Source: Nitrososphaerota archaeon
GTDB lineage: Archaea; Thermoproteota; Nitrososphaeria; Conexivisphaerales; DTJL01
Assembly: GCA_021324115.1 (NCBI GenBank)
Contig: JAJPJS010000025.1
Coordinates: 326,343 to 390,342 of the forward strand
Direction of reading: 5' to 3'
DNA: 64,000 nt
A model generated the notes under the pieces. That model ran no database searches, was not told where the DNA came from, and saw only the letters and a list, made by a program, of their open reading frames with translations. Positions 40,702 through 49,851 of this stretch are shown here, one piece after another (position 1 is the stretch's first letter; each line of letters starts with the position of its first letter). Made by a program: the position numbers and the translations under genes.

Positions 40702-43537
40702 TGAACCTTCTCAGGTTTCTTCTCCTCTCATATTCAACCAGGTCCGAAAAGAAGTCATCATCAGCCAGCACATGCTTCGAAAGAATCGACTCGGCTTCAT
40801 CTCCTTTGAGGCGATACGCAAGAACCATGACGGCGAGTGTCCCGTATTTCTCCACAAGTCTTCCGCTTGAAATTAGCTCGTCTCTCAACTTTTTCCCTTG
40901 AGCAGAAGGTTCCATGCCGACACTCAGTCTTCTTGCAAGCCTTTCGACCTTTTCTTCGTCTTCGGGAGGTACGGCGATGCGCTGCGAGCCGCAAACAGGG
41001 CACCTTGGCGCAATCCTGAGTTCCGAGACGTATACTCTGGATGTGTACTTCCAGCAGTTTGTGCACACCAGAAGGACCGAGGAACCGAGCACCCTCACTT
41101 TGGCCCCCTCGACTGCAAGCCTTTTCAGACGGTTCGGGTCCATGACCTCCCCCTTGCGGGACATCTCCTCAAGGGCAATCGAGGCAAGAGGGGTGGGCGT
41201 TTCGGTTTCCCCGATCACGGCCACCGATATTTCGCCCGTTGCAACCTTTGAAAGAAACCTGGAAAGACCCCTGACGTCAACATCCTCATGCAGAAATGTG
41301 CGCCAGGCTTCTTCAAAGGGAAGGCCATCCTTGTATGCGGCCATGACCCTGTCGAGCATGCCGCTGGTAAGGTCCGCGTCCCTTCCAAGAACACCAATCT
41401 TCCTCGCAACATGCATGAACCTGATCCTGAAAAATCCTGACTCTTCGCATGCGCTCTTCAGGATCGACTCTAGGTCGGCAGAAGCCAGATAGAGAAGGTT
41501 CCTGTGGACATCATCGCACGTCAATCCCCTGCCTTCGAGCATCACCCTGTAGGCATCTTCGCCTGTCACGATGCGCCTGTTTTCAGATAGCACCCTTGCA
41601 AGCAACCTGGACAGGGTTCTGTTGACCCTCAGCCCCCAGTGTGTGTGAATTATGACCATGCCGTTCCAGGATTCCAGTGTGACCGTTCTATCTGAAGGGA
41701 CGGGCTGGCCATTGGACAGTTGTTGCAATATTTCAACAAGAGCCCTCTTCCCTGAGGGAAGTTCCAGGCCGCTTTCGCCTGAAAGGGTCTGAAGCCACGA
41801 GTCGAATTCCGATCTTTTCCTGGCTAGGTCGGTGCAGATCCTCCTGTAGCTGCCCACCTTCAGAGCCACCTCGGATGGCACCGGTATCTCCTCGCCCACC
41901 CAGCTGGGTACCGCGCCCATCGGGTCCTCGGACCTTGTCACGTAAACTGTGCCGTTATGTACCTGCTCGATTCTCCAGGCGGCACCGCCGAGTATGAACT
42001 TCTTTCCTATTTCGCCCTCCTTAGCCACGAATTCTTCATCCAACATGCCCACATTCGTGGAATCCCTCGATACAACCGGGTACTGCCTCGTCTCAGGTAT
42101 CATTGATAAATTCTCAAAATAGTAGCGGAAGAGGGGTTTCGAGTCGAACGCCCTGGACACTGTATCCCCTCTCAGGCTGGCAAGTCGCGGCCTCATCGAT
42201 TCCATGAATTCCACACCCCTTCTGAGCTCGGCATCTGAAAGGTTCCTGAACACGTAGGACCTCCTGAATATTGTGAGCAGGTCGGGAAGATTCCAGCTTC
42301 TCCTTTCGATAAGAAGGCCAGCAAGCTGCTGCACCAGAACATCGTACGGCTTTTCATGAACTGACGTTTCCTCATAAGAACCCTTCATAGCCAGTTCGGA
42401 TATCGCGGCTGCCTCAAGGGTATCGTCAGAATCCTGTGTAATGACAAAGCATCGACTCACCTTCGAAAGGGTATGGCCACTCCTGCCCGCCCTCTGGACA
42501 AGTCTGGTGACCTGTCTTGGTGAGCCATACTGTACTATCAGCTTGACTGATCCTACGTCTATTCCCATTTCCAGACTGCTGGTGGAAACTATTGCTCTGA
42601 GGTCGCCTAGCTTCAGGCTTGTTTCCGCCAACGACCTTGCACCCCTTGAAAGACTTCCATGGTGCACGGCGAGCCTGATCTTTTCGTCCCACATTCTTAG
42701 CCTGCTCGAGAGAATCTCGGCCTCAGATCTGGTGTTGGTGAATACGATCGCGGGTCCTCTTTCTATAAGCGAAGCGAGTAACTTGACCCTGGCCACCACT
42801 TCGGGAAATGTCTGTATCCTTGAAGCATCGGCTTCGTCTTCCGGCCCTGCCGCCGGATACAGTATCTTGAATTCAAACTTCTTTTCCGTGCTGACCTTGA
42901 TCACTTCACAGGTTCTGGTCGGTCCCACGAGAAACGAAGCGACTACTTCGGGGGAACCGACGGTCGCCGACAGCCCCACCCTCTGAAAGTCTGAATCTGT
43001 CAGCTCTCTAAGCCTTTCCAGGCATACGCTCAGTTGGCTACCCCTCTTGTCGGTGGCGAGTTCATGTATCTCATCTATGACGGCCCATCTCAACGGTGAA
43101 AGGTACTGAGCCAGCCTTCTTGATACCAGGAGCACCTGCAGGGTTTCAGGAGTCGTTATGATGATGTCCGGCGGGGCAAGACTCTGTGCCCTTCTCTCCT
43201 CGAGCGCCGTATCCCCATGTCTCACTGACAACCTGATGTCGAGCTGCTTGCACCATGTTTCCAGTCTTCCGAGAAGGTCTCTGTTCAGCGCCCGGAGTGG
43301 GGTGACGTAAAGGGCCTTCACCCCCCGTTTTGAAGTTAGATTCTCGCGAATGATGGTGTCGAGGATTGGGATCATTGCAGCTTCAGTCTTCCCAGAACCG
43401 GTTGGGCTCACCAGCAGGATATTCTTGCGCTGAAGGACGACAGGAATACATTCAACTTGTGGCGGTGTGGGAGTCGTCATGCCTGACTCCCTAAGTAACT
43501 CATTCATCCTGGGTGTAAGGAACTCGAATACGCTCAA
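40694..43537 (-). CDS. lhr: Lhr-family DNA/RNA helicase
   Basis: A 947-residue superfamily 2 helicase. Motifs: Walker A SPTGSGKTEA (45-54), PLRALNRDL, TTPETLQVLL, DEIHEL (Walker B, normally DEVH), SATVGS, then IVFTNTRSEAE, VSTSSLEMGIDVG and QRAGRSGH. The Lhr winged-helix and core beta domains follow (about 430-780). The C terminus carries a zinc ribbon CTNCWKY...CPVCGS (about 845-865) and a helical tail, an arrangement seen in archaeal Lhr-like proteins. Likely in DNA repair or recombination. Converges with the MAGE-like gene by 8 bp. Confidence 0.9.
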   Translation of the reverse strand: MSVFEFLTPRMNELLRESGMTTPTPPQVECIPVVLQRKNILLVSPTGSGKTEAAMIPILDTIIRENLTSKRGVKALYVTPLRALNRDLLGRLETWCKQLDIRLSVRHGDTALEERRAQSLAPPDIIITTPETLQVLLVSRRLAQYLSPLRWAVIDEIHELATDKRGSQLSVCLERLRELTDSDFQRVGLSATVGSPEVVASFLVGPTRTCEVIKVSTEKKFEFKILYPAAGPEDEADASRIQTFPEVVARVKLLASLIERGPAIVFTNTRSEAEILSSRLRMWDEKIRLAVHHGSLSRGARSLAETSLKLGDLRAIVSTSSLEMGIDVGSVKLIVQYGSPRQVTRLVQRAGRSGHTLSKVSRCFVITQDSDDTLEAAAISELAMKGSYEETSVHEKPYDVLVQQLAGLLIERRSWNLPDLLTIFRRSYVFRNLSDAELRRGVEFMESMRPRLASLRGDTVSRAFDSKPLFRYYFENLSMIPETRQYPVVSRDSTNVGMLDEEFVAKEGEIGKKFILGGAAWRIEQVHNGTVYVTRSEDPMGAVPSWVGEEIPVPSEVALKVGSYRRICTDLARKRSEFDSWLQTLSGESGLELPSGKRALVEILQQLSNGQPVPSDRTVTLESWNGMVIIHTHWGLRVNRTLSRLLARVLSENRRIVTGEDAYRVMLEGRGLTCDDVHRNLLYLASADLESILKSACEESGFFRIRFMHVARKIGVLGRDADLTSGMLDRVMAAYKDGLPFEEAWRTFLHEDVDVRGLSRFLSKVATGEISVAVIGETETPTPLASIALEEMSRKGEVMDPNRLKRLAVEGAKVRVLGSSVLLVCTNCWKYTSRVYVSELRIAPRCPVCGSQRIAVPPEDEEKVERLARRLSVGMEPSAQGKKLRDELISSGRLVEKYGTLAVMVLAYRLKGDEAESILSKHVLADDDFFSDLVEYERRRNLRRFIR

Positions 43538-43716
43538 TCCCGCTCCGCGTCCTTCAACTCCCTAACCCCACTCCGAGCGATATATCAGTTTCATACGTTT
43601 TCATTTCGATGTATTATGAATTCGCCTCAAAGCATTTCCACAAGTCGTCCCAAGTACCGAGGAATCTGAATAAAAAGGAGTTAGCATACGACGGATGGAG
43701 AGGGGCGGGTAAGGGA

Positions 43717-44649
43717 TTGTCGTCGAGGGTAAGAAGAATGTTCCTGGACATGGACCCCGGAATAGATGATGCGGTGGCGATGCTGCTTGCTTCACAGCTA
43801 AAGGATGTCGAAGTCCTGGGTGTGAGCACGGTTGCAGGAAACGTAGATGTGGTGAAGACTACGCGCAATGCGCTGAAGATTGTTGAATTCCTTGGATTGA
43901 GGGCTGGTGTATATCGTGGGTCCAGCCGACCCCTGATAAGGCCTCATGAAAACTCTGCAGACATTCATGGGAACGACGGACTCGGAGGCGTTGCACTGCC
44001 TGAGCCGAGGATTCGTGCCGACCCACTGCCGGGCCCCATGGCTATGGCAGAATTCGCCAGGGCAGAGCCTGGAAAGGTTACGCTTGTCGCCACCGGTCCT
44101 CTTACCAATGTTGCGATCGCCTGCATGCTGGACATGGATTTCCCCGGACATGTGAAGCAGCTTGTAATCATGGGTGGGGCTTTCTCGCTTGCCCCATACG
44201 GAAAGGGCAACGTGAGTCAGTTCGCGGAATACAACATATATGCAGACCCCGAGGCGGCAAACCTAGTGTTCACAAGCTTTCAAGATATTTTATGCGTGGG
44301 ACTGGACGTTACGATGCACCCGGACCTACTGGTAAAACAGGAGGACCTGAATCGCCTGAGAAAAAGCGGTTCAAGGATGGGCTCTCTCGCTGCGGATATC
44401 ATGGGATTCTCCGTAAGAAGAATGGGTTATTTCGCTCCACATGATCCTCTGGCTGTGTACTGTGTTCACGACCAGGCCATCGTGTCTACAAAGAGGGGAC
44501 GAGTGAAGGTTGTCACAGACCTTCAGGGGGAAAGGGGGAGGACCATCCTGGAGACAGATTCGGAGAAGTCGAATGTTTCTGTGGCTTCTGCAGTGGACGG
44601 AACCAGGTTCAAGGAAGAGTTGCTTGGTGCACTGGAACGAGCTCGATAA
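43717..44649 (+). CDS. Nucleoside hydrolase (IU-NH family)
   Basis: Hydrolyses the N-glycosidic bond of ribonucleosides. The calcium/ribose site DMDPGIDDAVAM, GNVDV, TGPLTNVA and NIYADPEAANLVF are all present; HDPLA near the end supplies the last Asp. The ORF is open back to 43609, but its first 36 residues do not resemble the family; a TTG at 43717 (or ATG 43738) gives the usual N terminus. About 310 aa. With the NCS1 permease it suggests nucleoside salvage or catabolism. Confidence 0.88.
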   Translation: MSSRVRRMFLDMDPGIDDAVAMLLASQLKDVEVLGVSTVAGNVDVVKTTRNALKIVEFLGLRAGVYRGSSRPLIRPHENSADIHGNDGLGGVALPEPRIRADPLPGPMAMAEFARAEPGKVTLVATGPLTNVAIACMLDMDFPGHVKQLVIMGGAFSLAPYGKGNVSQFAEYNIYADPEAANLVFTSFQDILCVGLDVTMHPDLLVKQEDLNRLRKSGSRMGSLAADIMGFSVRRMGYFAPHDPLAVYCVHDQAIVSTKRGRVKVVTDLQGERGRTILETDSEKSNVSVASAVDGTRFKEELLGALERAR

Positions 44650-44666
44650 CAAGACAAGACTGAATC

Positions 44667-44674
44667 CTTATAAG
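44667..44674 (+). promoter_or_regulatory. TATA box of the three-helix membrane gene
   Basis: CTTATAAG is centred about 28 bp upstream of the ATG at 44699. It supports a start much shorter than the ORF-track frame beginning at 44510. Confidence 0.55.
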
Positions 44675-44698
44675 ACAAGGGAGCGCCCATATATCGAA

Positions 44699-45007
44699 AT
44701 GATACCGGATGCTATTTTTGCGACGGTCCCGGCCTATGGATCAATCATAAACATGGTGCTGCTCTTCGCGGACGGTGCACTGTTCGGGTTAGCAGTAAAG
44801 AAGGGTCTGATTTCTATCGTTCTTCTCGCCGTTGCACTTGTTCTGGCTGGATACCTGGGTCTTAGCATACCTTTTCTCACACCTTCACTCATAGCGACTC
44901 ACCTCGTTAACATACTGGCAAGCGTGTACAAATCTGTCGGGCCCGCATTCTTCGCGTTTCCGATACTTTTCATTCTGGGATTTGCGCTTGCGCTGTGGAA
45001 AGGTTAA
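44699..45007 (+). CDS. Small three-helix membrane protein
   Basis: The ORF track runs from 44510, inside the nucleoside hydrolase; TATA spacing and hydrophobicity place the start at ATG 44699, giving 102 aa. Three helices are predicted (about 12-30, 35-57 and 78-100), joined by short loops with a few Lys. No family recognised. It follows the nucleoside hydrolase by 49 bp but has its own TATA-like box. Confidence 0.6.
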   Translation: MIPDAIFATVPAYGSIINMVLLFADGALFGLAVKKGLISIVLLAVALVLAGYLGLSIPFLTPSLIATHLVNILASVYKSVGPAFFAFPILFILGFALALWKG

Positions 45008-45025
45008 AGCGGTCGTCTGGAAAAG

Positions 45026-45436
45026 CTACTCCAGCCTCTTTACTATCTCCAGCAGCACTCCGCCCGTGGATTCCGGATGTACGAAGTTAACCTCCCTTAA
45101 GCCTGGTATCACTTCTACATCGGAATAAACCAGCTTCATTCCCTTTTCCCGGAGTCGGTCAGAAGCAGACCTTGCATCGGCATAGGTAAACGCGATATGA
45201 TGAATACCCGGCCCTCTCTTTGACAGAAACCTGGCAACTGCGCCATCCGCGGTAAGGGGTTCAAGCAGCTCTATCCTTGAATCGCCGATCCGGAACATCG
45301 CTATCCGTACATTCTCTTCCTTGACTTCCTCGACCGACAAGAGTTCAAGGCCGATTTTGTCCCTGTACATGGAAATTGCTTCAGAAAGATTTCTCACGGC
45401 TATTCCTATATGATCCAGCTTCAGTGGAAGGCTCAT
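45026..45436 (-). CDS. mce: Methylmalonyl-CoA epimerase
   Basis: A VOC-fold metalloenzyme that interconverts the R and S forms of methylmalonyl-CoA. The 136-residue length and the motifs LDHIGIAVRNL (metal His), RIELLEPL, GPGIHHIAF (second His) and GGVLLEIV (Glu) are all in place. The gene starts directly after the stop of the B12-binding subunit (TGAATG), so both are co-translated, while the large mutase subunit is at 20.5 kb. Confidence 0.92.
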   Translation of the reverse strand: MSLPLKLDHIGIAVRNLSEAISMYRDKIGLELLSVEEVKEENVRIAMFRIGDSRIELLEPLTADGAVARFLSKRGPGIHHIAFTYADARSASDRLREKGMKLVYSDVEVIPGLREVNFVHPESTGGVLLEIVKRLE

Positions 45437-45889
45437 TCAGTCGCCTCCATCCGCTGCAGAACGAACGATGGAAACCGCTTCCTGAAGCGAAGTGCCGGGT
45501 CCGAGTACCGCAAATATTCCCATCTTCCTGAGCCTCGGGATATCGTCAGGCGGCACTATCCCACCGAATATCACCCTGCATCTGGCTCCGTTCTTGTTCA
45601 ATTCAGAAAGAAGGTCCTTCGCCAGCTCGAGGTGGGCCCCTGACAAAATGCTCACTGCAAGCACGCTGGCATCCTCCTCGATGACAGCCTTAACAACCTG
45701 CTGCACAGACTGATGCACCCCAAGGTAGACGACTTCAAAACCCGCTTCAGCCAGGCTCCTCGCAATTACCTTGGCGCCTCTATCATGACCATCCAGCCCG
45801 AGCTTCGAAACCAGGACTTTGGGCACTGCCCCTCGTCTGGCTGACCCTCTTCCTTCATCCTTGGCATGTCTGTTACGGGAAGACTGCAT
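45437..45889 (-). CDS. mcmA2: Methylmalonyl-CoA mutase, B12-binding subunit
   Basis: A 150-residue cobalamin-binding domain that completes the split mutase. The signature KLGLDGHDRGAKVIARSL (DxHxxG, with the axial His) is followed by the SxL strand VSILSGAH and the GG strand VIFGGIVPPDD. The N-terminal 20 residues are basic and probably disordered. Operon with mce. The MCM-associated GTPase (MeaB/ArgK) is not seen in the window. Confidence 0.93.
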   Translation of the reverse strand: MQSSRNRHAKDEGRGSARRGAVPKVLVSKLGLDGHDRGAKVIARSLAEAGFEVVYLGVHQSVQQVVKAVIEEDASVLAVSILSGAHLELAKDLLSELNKNGARCRVIFGGIVPPDDIPRLRKMGIFAVLGPGTSLQEAVSIVRSAADGGD

Positions 45890-45952
45890 GTCTGCAGCTT
45901 GGCAGCTCAGGTGTGATAAAGCTTAGGCCAACCATGTAATGTTTATCTTCTG

Positions 45953-46915
45953 ATGACGACCATATTTCAGGATATGGTCGAAAATTCTATCGGCGTGGAT
46001 ATCGGGGCTTCGAAAATGAGGGTCTGCCTGGTTTCAGAGGAATCAGACATTTTATGGTCGAAAAGCGCTCCGCTCGGCCCGTCACCATCGCCGCAGACGA
46101 TAGCTAGACTACTTGAGAGGTTGATAAGAGACATACGTGATGATTTTTCATATGCGGGTGTCGGCGTAGCTGGATTCGTTTCTACGCCGAAAGGAGAAGT
46201 AATCAAGATGCCCAATGCACGGATCAATCACTTCCCTGCTGCCAGCATATTCGCTCGAATCCTGAAAAAGAGGCCCATCGTTGTAAATGATGCCGTGGCT
46301 GCGGTGTATGGGGAAGCGGTTGCTGCGAAATCCGACCTGGACTTGGTTTACCTGACTGTGAGCACAGGTATTGGGGGTGCTGCAATGCTGAACGGAAGAG
46401 TTGTTGCTGGAAGAGATGGAAATTCCCACGAGGTAGGCCACATCATCGTGGACCCCAGAGGAAGACTGCGGTGCGGATGCGGTGGGAGCGGACACTGGGA
46501 AGCATACTGTTCTGGAAGCGGGATCCCTAATTTTGCCAAATGGTATGTCCTGGATTCCGAAGCCAAGAAATCCAAGGAGTTCAAAAAACTGGTTGAATCG
46601 CCATCATTGAAGTCTGCTCAAATATTTCAATTTGCCCGGACGGGTGACCCGACCTGCTTGGATTTTATGGATGAGCTGGTTAACATAAATGCTGCGGGTT
46701 TAGCCAGTGTAATCAATGTATACAGCCCCTCATTGATCATAATTGGCGGTGGTGTTGCGTTTGGAAGATGGAAGGATTACATTCTGCGTTCCTTCGATGC
46801 GGCTGGGCGTCTGCTCGCTGGCAGGCCCCCCAAATTGCTCAGGGCGGCGCTTGGCGACCTTTCCTCCGCCTATGGAGCCGCCCTGTTGGCGAAGAACCCG
46901 GCATCGCTTGGATAA
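45953..46915 (+). CDS. ROK-family sugar kinase
   Basis: A 320-residue kinase, probably glucokinase-like. Features are the phosphate-binding N terminus SIGVDIGASKMRVCL, catalytic NDAVAAVYGE (Asp about 109), the ROK ATP region STGIGGAAMLNGRVVAGRDG, HEVGHIIVD, and a variant zinc loop CGCGGSGHWEAYCSG (CxCGxxGxxE). It is divergent from the mutase-epimerase operon, 63 bp away. ATG at 45953 or 45974 (MVENSIG) are both possible. The substrate (glucose, N-acetylmannosamine or other) is not decided by sequence. Confidence 0.87.
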   Translation: MTTIFQDMVENSIGVDIGASKMRVCLVSEESDILWSKSAPLGPSPSPQTIARLLERLIRDIRDDFSYAGVGVAGFVSTPKGEVIKMPNARINHFPAASIFARILKKRPIVVNDAVAAVYGEAVAAKSDLDLVYLTVSTGIGGAAMLNGRVVAGRDGNSHEVGHIIVDPRGRLRCGCGGSGHWEAYCSGSGIPNFAKWYVLDSEAKKSKEFKKLVESPSLKSAQIFQFARTGDPTCLDFMDELVNINAAGLASVINVYSPSLIIIGGGVAFGRWKDYILRSFDAAGRLLAGRPPKLLRAALGDLSSAYGAALLAKNPASLG

Positions 46916-47052
46916 TGCCGTTCCGTTTCAATCGGGTATGGAGAATCGCTTTATGGTATATGCAGGCAATTATGAAGATGTTTGCTAAAGACTGGCAAAA
47001 ATGGATACCCAATACCCCTGACACCTTTTGACAGAGGCAAAATTCTAAGAAT

Positions 47053-47997
47053 ATGTTTCCTAGAAGATTGACGGGGCATATGAACAGCTCAAGGGGGATC
47101 AGGTTCGGCGTCTGCCTTCCCAACTACGGCAGTACGTTCGACGGCGACGGCTTCCTGACATTCGCGAAGAAGGCGGAAGAGCTGGGATTCGACTCGGTCT
47201 GGTCTACAGACCATATTCTGATGTCGGCGAAATCGGGCACTCCATATGAAAGGATACTCGATTCGATCACAGCTCTGGCAGGTGTTGCAACCGTGACAAG
47301 AAGGGTTAGGCTTGGCGTATCGTCGCTTGTTATGGCCATGAGGAATCCGGTTGTAGTAGCAAAGCAACTCTGTACACTCGACGTTCTTAGCGGCGGAAGA
47401 ACAATGCTCGCAACCGGGGCTGGATGGAATGAAAGAGAATTCAAGAATCTTGGGGGGGACTTTCGCCATAGGGGTGTAAGGTTGGACGAATCCATATCGC
47501 TGATCCGGCTCCTCTGGGGTTCCAACGGAGACCCTGTCGACTTCGAGGGGAAAAGGCTTTCAAACCAAATCGAGAATGGGGTTTTTTCTCCGCCACCGGT
47601 ACAAAAGAAGCTGGAAATATGGGTAGCTGGTGCGAGTGAGAAGGCCATGGAGAGGGCGGCCAAGCTGGGTGATGCCTGGCACCCGAACTTGCAACCACTC
47701 GAAAAATTTAGCAGGTCGGTTTCCCTATTCCGCAGCATTCCAGGAGGCAGTTCAAAACCCATCTGTGTGAGAGTCGCGTACAACCCTGACTATACTGAGA
47801 ATGAGTATGTCAGCCCTCAGGGAGAGCGGAGGGTGGTCCTCTCGGGTAACGTCAAAGACAATGAATCCATACTCGAGCAGATACAAAATTTAGGGGTTTC
47901 TTACGTGTTACTCGCACCCGATCCTCTTGGAAACTTGAGTGTGCCGAGACAGATTGATGGACTCCAAAAGTTTGCATCGAGTTTCATTGAAAGATGA
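47053..47997 (+). CDS. LLM-class flavin/F420-dependent oxidoreductase
   Basis: A luciferase-like TIM-barrel enzyme of about 305-314 aa. Motifs: RFGVCLPNYG, ELGFDSVWSTDHIL (Ser-Thr-Asp-His, the substrate/flavin loop), VRLGVSSLVMAMRNPVVVAKQ, and GRTMLATGAGWNEREFKNLG. F420H2 or FMN is the cofactor; archaeal context favours F420. ATG at 47053 or 47080 (MNSSRGIRFG); the second fits the family N terminus better. The substrate is unknown. Confidence 0.85.
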   Translation: MFPRRLTGHMNSSRGIRFGVCLPNYGSTFDGDGFLTFAKKAEELGFDSVWSTDHILMSAKSGTPYERILDSITALAGVATVTRRVRLGVSSLVMAMRNPVVVAKQLCTLDVLSGGRTMLATGAGWNEREFKNLGGDFRHRGVRLDESISLIRLLWGSNGDPVDFEGKRLSNQIENGVFSPPPVQKKLEIWVAGASEKAMERAAKLGDAWHPNLQPLEKFSRSVSLFRSIPGGSSKPICVRVAYNPDYTENEYVSPQGERRVVLSGNVKDNESILEQIQNLGVSYVLLAPDPLGNLSVPRQIDGLQKFASSFIER

Positions 47998-48061
47998 AAA
48001 TATCTTTGATTTGGAATTAAAATGCTTAAATAAGTCATCGGCGGATATTTAATCCACACAG

Positions 48062-49783
48062 TTGTCATCATCAACTGATCCGAAGGATAATACCACGCAT
48101 TCTGTATCGACTCAACCATCGCAGAGTTCCCTTGAACAGAAGGCGGACCTGAAGTCGCTGGCACAAACGATTGACAGAGCCGGCGTAACTCACTATGACA
48201 AGGCAAGAGGACAGATAGAACTCACCAAAGAGATTCCGGAGGAGAGTTACCTCTGGAATCCTGACTTCCATCCTACACCGATCAGACTGAGAACGTGGGG
48301 CTCGGGTACATTCTTCGCAATCTGGCTCGGTATGGTTGTAATTGTACCTACCTGGACATTGTTCGCGGCGGGAATGTCGTTCGGGCTCAACTGGTCGACC
48401 ACGCTGGCACTGATGTTTCTGGGAAACCTCATCGTTCTGATACCCACTCTCGTCCAGTCCCATGGTGGTGCGCGCTACGGCATGGCGGAACCCCAGCTCA
48501 CGAGGTCCAGGTGGGGAATATACGGAGCGCAGATTCCCTCTTGGATTAGAGCCATAATATCAATGGGCTGGTGGGGGGTGGAATCATTCATCATCGCGGA
48601 AGCTGCAGGATACATCTACCTTCTTGCTGTCGCCCCGTCCGACCTCACTCAACTGATGTCGAAGCTGGGAGCAGGCGCGCTTCCCCTTGCCTTCCCCCAG
48701 GTATTCTGGACAACATTCGCCCTCGTGATCATAGCACAGCTTCTTCTTTTCTGGAAGTCCCCACCCATTGAGGCGCAGCCCGCGTTGAAGTGGCTCGCAA
48801 GAATAGCCGCACCGATAATGATAGTCGGGTTCGCCGTGATGTTCTACTCATTTCTTTCTGCTGCAAACTTCAACTTCTCCCCGATCATTTCAACACCTAC
48901 TTCGGTTTCGGGTACAGCCTACTGGCTGACGGTCCTTGCTTTTCTGAATTCGAATGTGGCCTACTGGGCCACGATGGCGGTGAGTATGCCAGACTACACA
49001 AGATTCGCAAAGTCACAGTTTTCACAAACCGTAGGCCAGATTCCCATGCCCCTTATGATGACCATAGTGGGAGCGATGGGAATACTGAGTTGTGGAGCCG
49101 CAATGTCAGCCGGCTGGATAAACATTACAAACCCGATTCAGTTCTTCAGCTATGACCCCGTTCAGATGATCGCGCTGCACCTTCCTACAGCCCTTGCATA
49201 TGCCCTCCTTCTGGTGGTCATAATCGCCACATTCTCTGTCAACGTGTTCGCAAACTCTGTGGCTCCTGGATATGATATTGCAAACACATATGCCAAGAAG
49301 CTCACCTGGTTCAGAGGAATCGTTATCGGGGTAGTTCTCAGCCTCCTCGTCGGAGCTTATACGGCGTACAGCAGCAGCGCACACAACTATGTATTCAACT
49401 GGCTGCTTACCTACGGGGCCTTGCTGGGAGCGGTTGAAGGGGTGATATTCTTCGACTATGCCCTGATAAGGAGATTCAAATTCGAAACGGTTGACACCTA
49501 CCTCAGTTATGGAAGGTTCAGGTATGCCGGAGGATTCAATCCCGCTGCGATAATCGCCTTCCTCGTAGGTGTGTTTCTAACGTATCTTTCGTACTGGGGA
49601 ATCCTCAACAACACAATCACACAGGCGATTTACAACAACTCCTGGATCTCGGCATTCCTGTTTTCGGGGATCATATACACGGTGCTGATGGTCGCATGGG
49701 TGATACCTCGCTACCAGAAATTCCTCAAGGGTAACCTGGCTAAGGGATACATAAGCGATGATGTGAGAAAGATATTCGAATAA
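48062..49783 (+). CDS. NCS1-family nucleobase/allantoin permease
   Basis: A 573-residue secondary transporter with 12 predicted helices. NCS1 hallmarks: NPDFHPTP and RTWGSGTFFAIWLGMVVI at the first helix, RYGMAEPQLTRSRWGIYGAQIP, and GWWGVESFI. The N-terminal 70 residues are soluble and polar. TTG start 17 bp after a TATA-like GATATTTAAT (48045-48054), slightly close. It probably imports uracil, allantoin, hydantoin or cytosine with Na+ or H+. The amidase gene follows after 68 bp, suggesting import and then hydrolysis. Confidence 0.9.
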   Translation: MSSSTDPKDNTTHSVSTQPSQSSLEQKADLKSLAQTIDRAGVTHYDKARGQIELTKEIPEESYLWNPDFHPTPIRLRTWGSGTFFAIWLGMVVIVPTWTLFAAGMSFGLNWSTTLALMFLGNLIVLIPTLVQSHGGARYGMAEPQLTRSRWGIYGAQIPSWIRAIISMGWWGVESFIIAEAAGYIYLLAVAPSDLTQLMSKLGAGALPLAFPQVFWTTFALVIIAQLLLFWKSPPIEAQPALKWLARIAAPIMIVGFAVMFYSFLSAANFNFSPIISTPTSVSGTAYWLTVLAFLNSNVAYWATMAVSMPDYTRFAKSQFSQTVGQIPMPLMMTIVGAMGILSCGAAMSAGWINITNPIQFFSYDPVQMIALHLPTALAYALLLVVIIATFSVNVFANSVAPGYDIANTYAKKLTWFRGIVIGVVLSLLVGAYTAYSSSAHNYVFNWLLTYGALLGAVEGVIFFDYALIRRFKFETVDTYLSYGRFRYAGGFNPAAIIAFLVGVFLTYLSYWGILNNTITQAIYNNSWISAFLFSGIIYTVLMVAWVIPRYQKFLKGNLAKGYISDDVRKIFE

Positions 49784-49851
49784 GCTAGCAAAGATTTTTT
49801 AAATTTTCTTCCCTTCCGGCTATCTGCGATAATCGCAAAGTCTAATGATAT

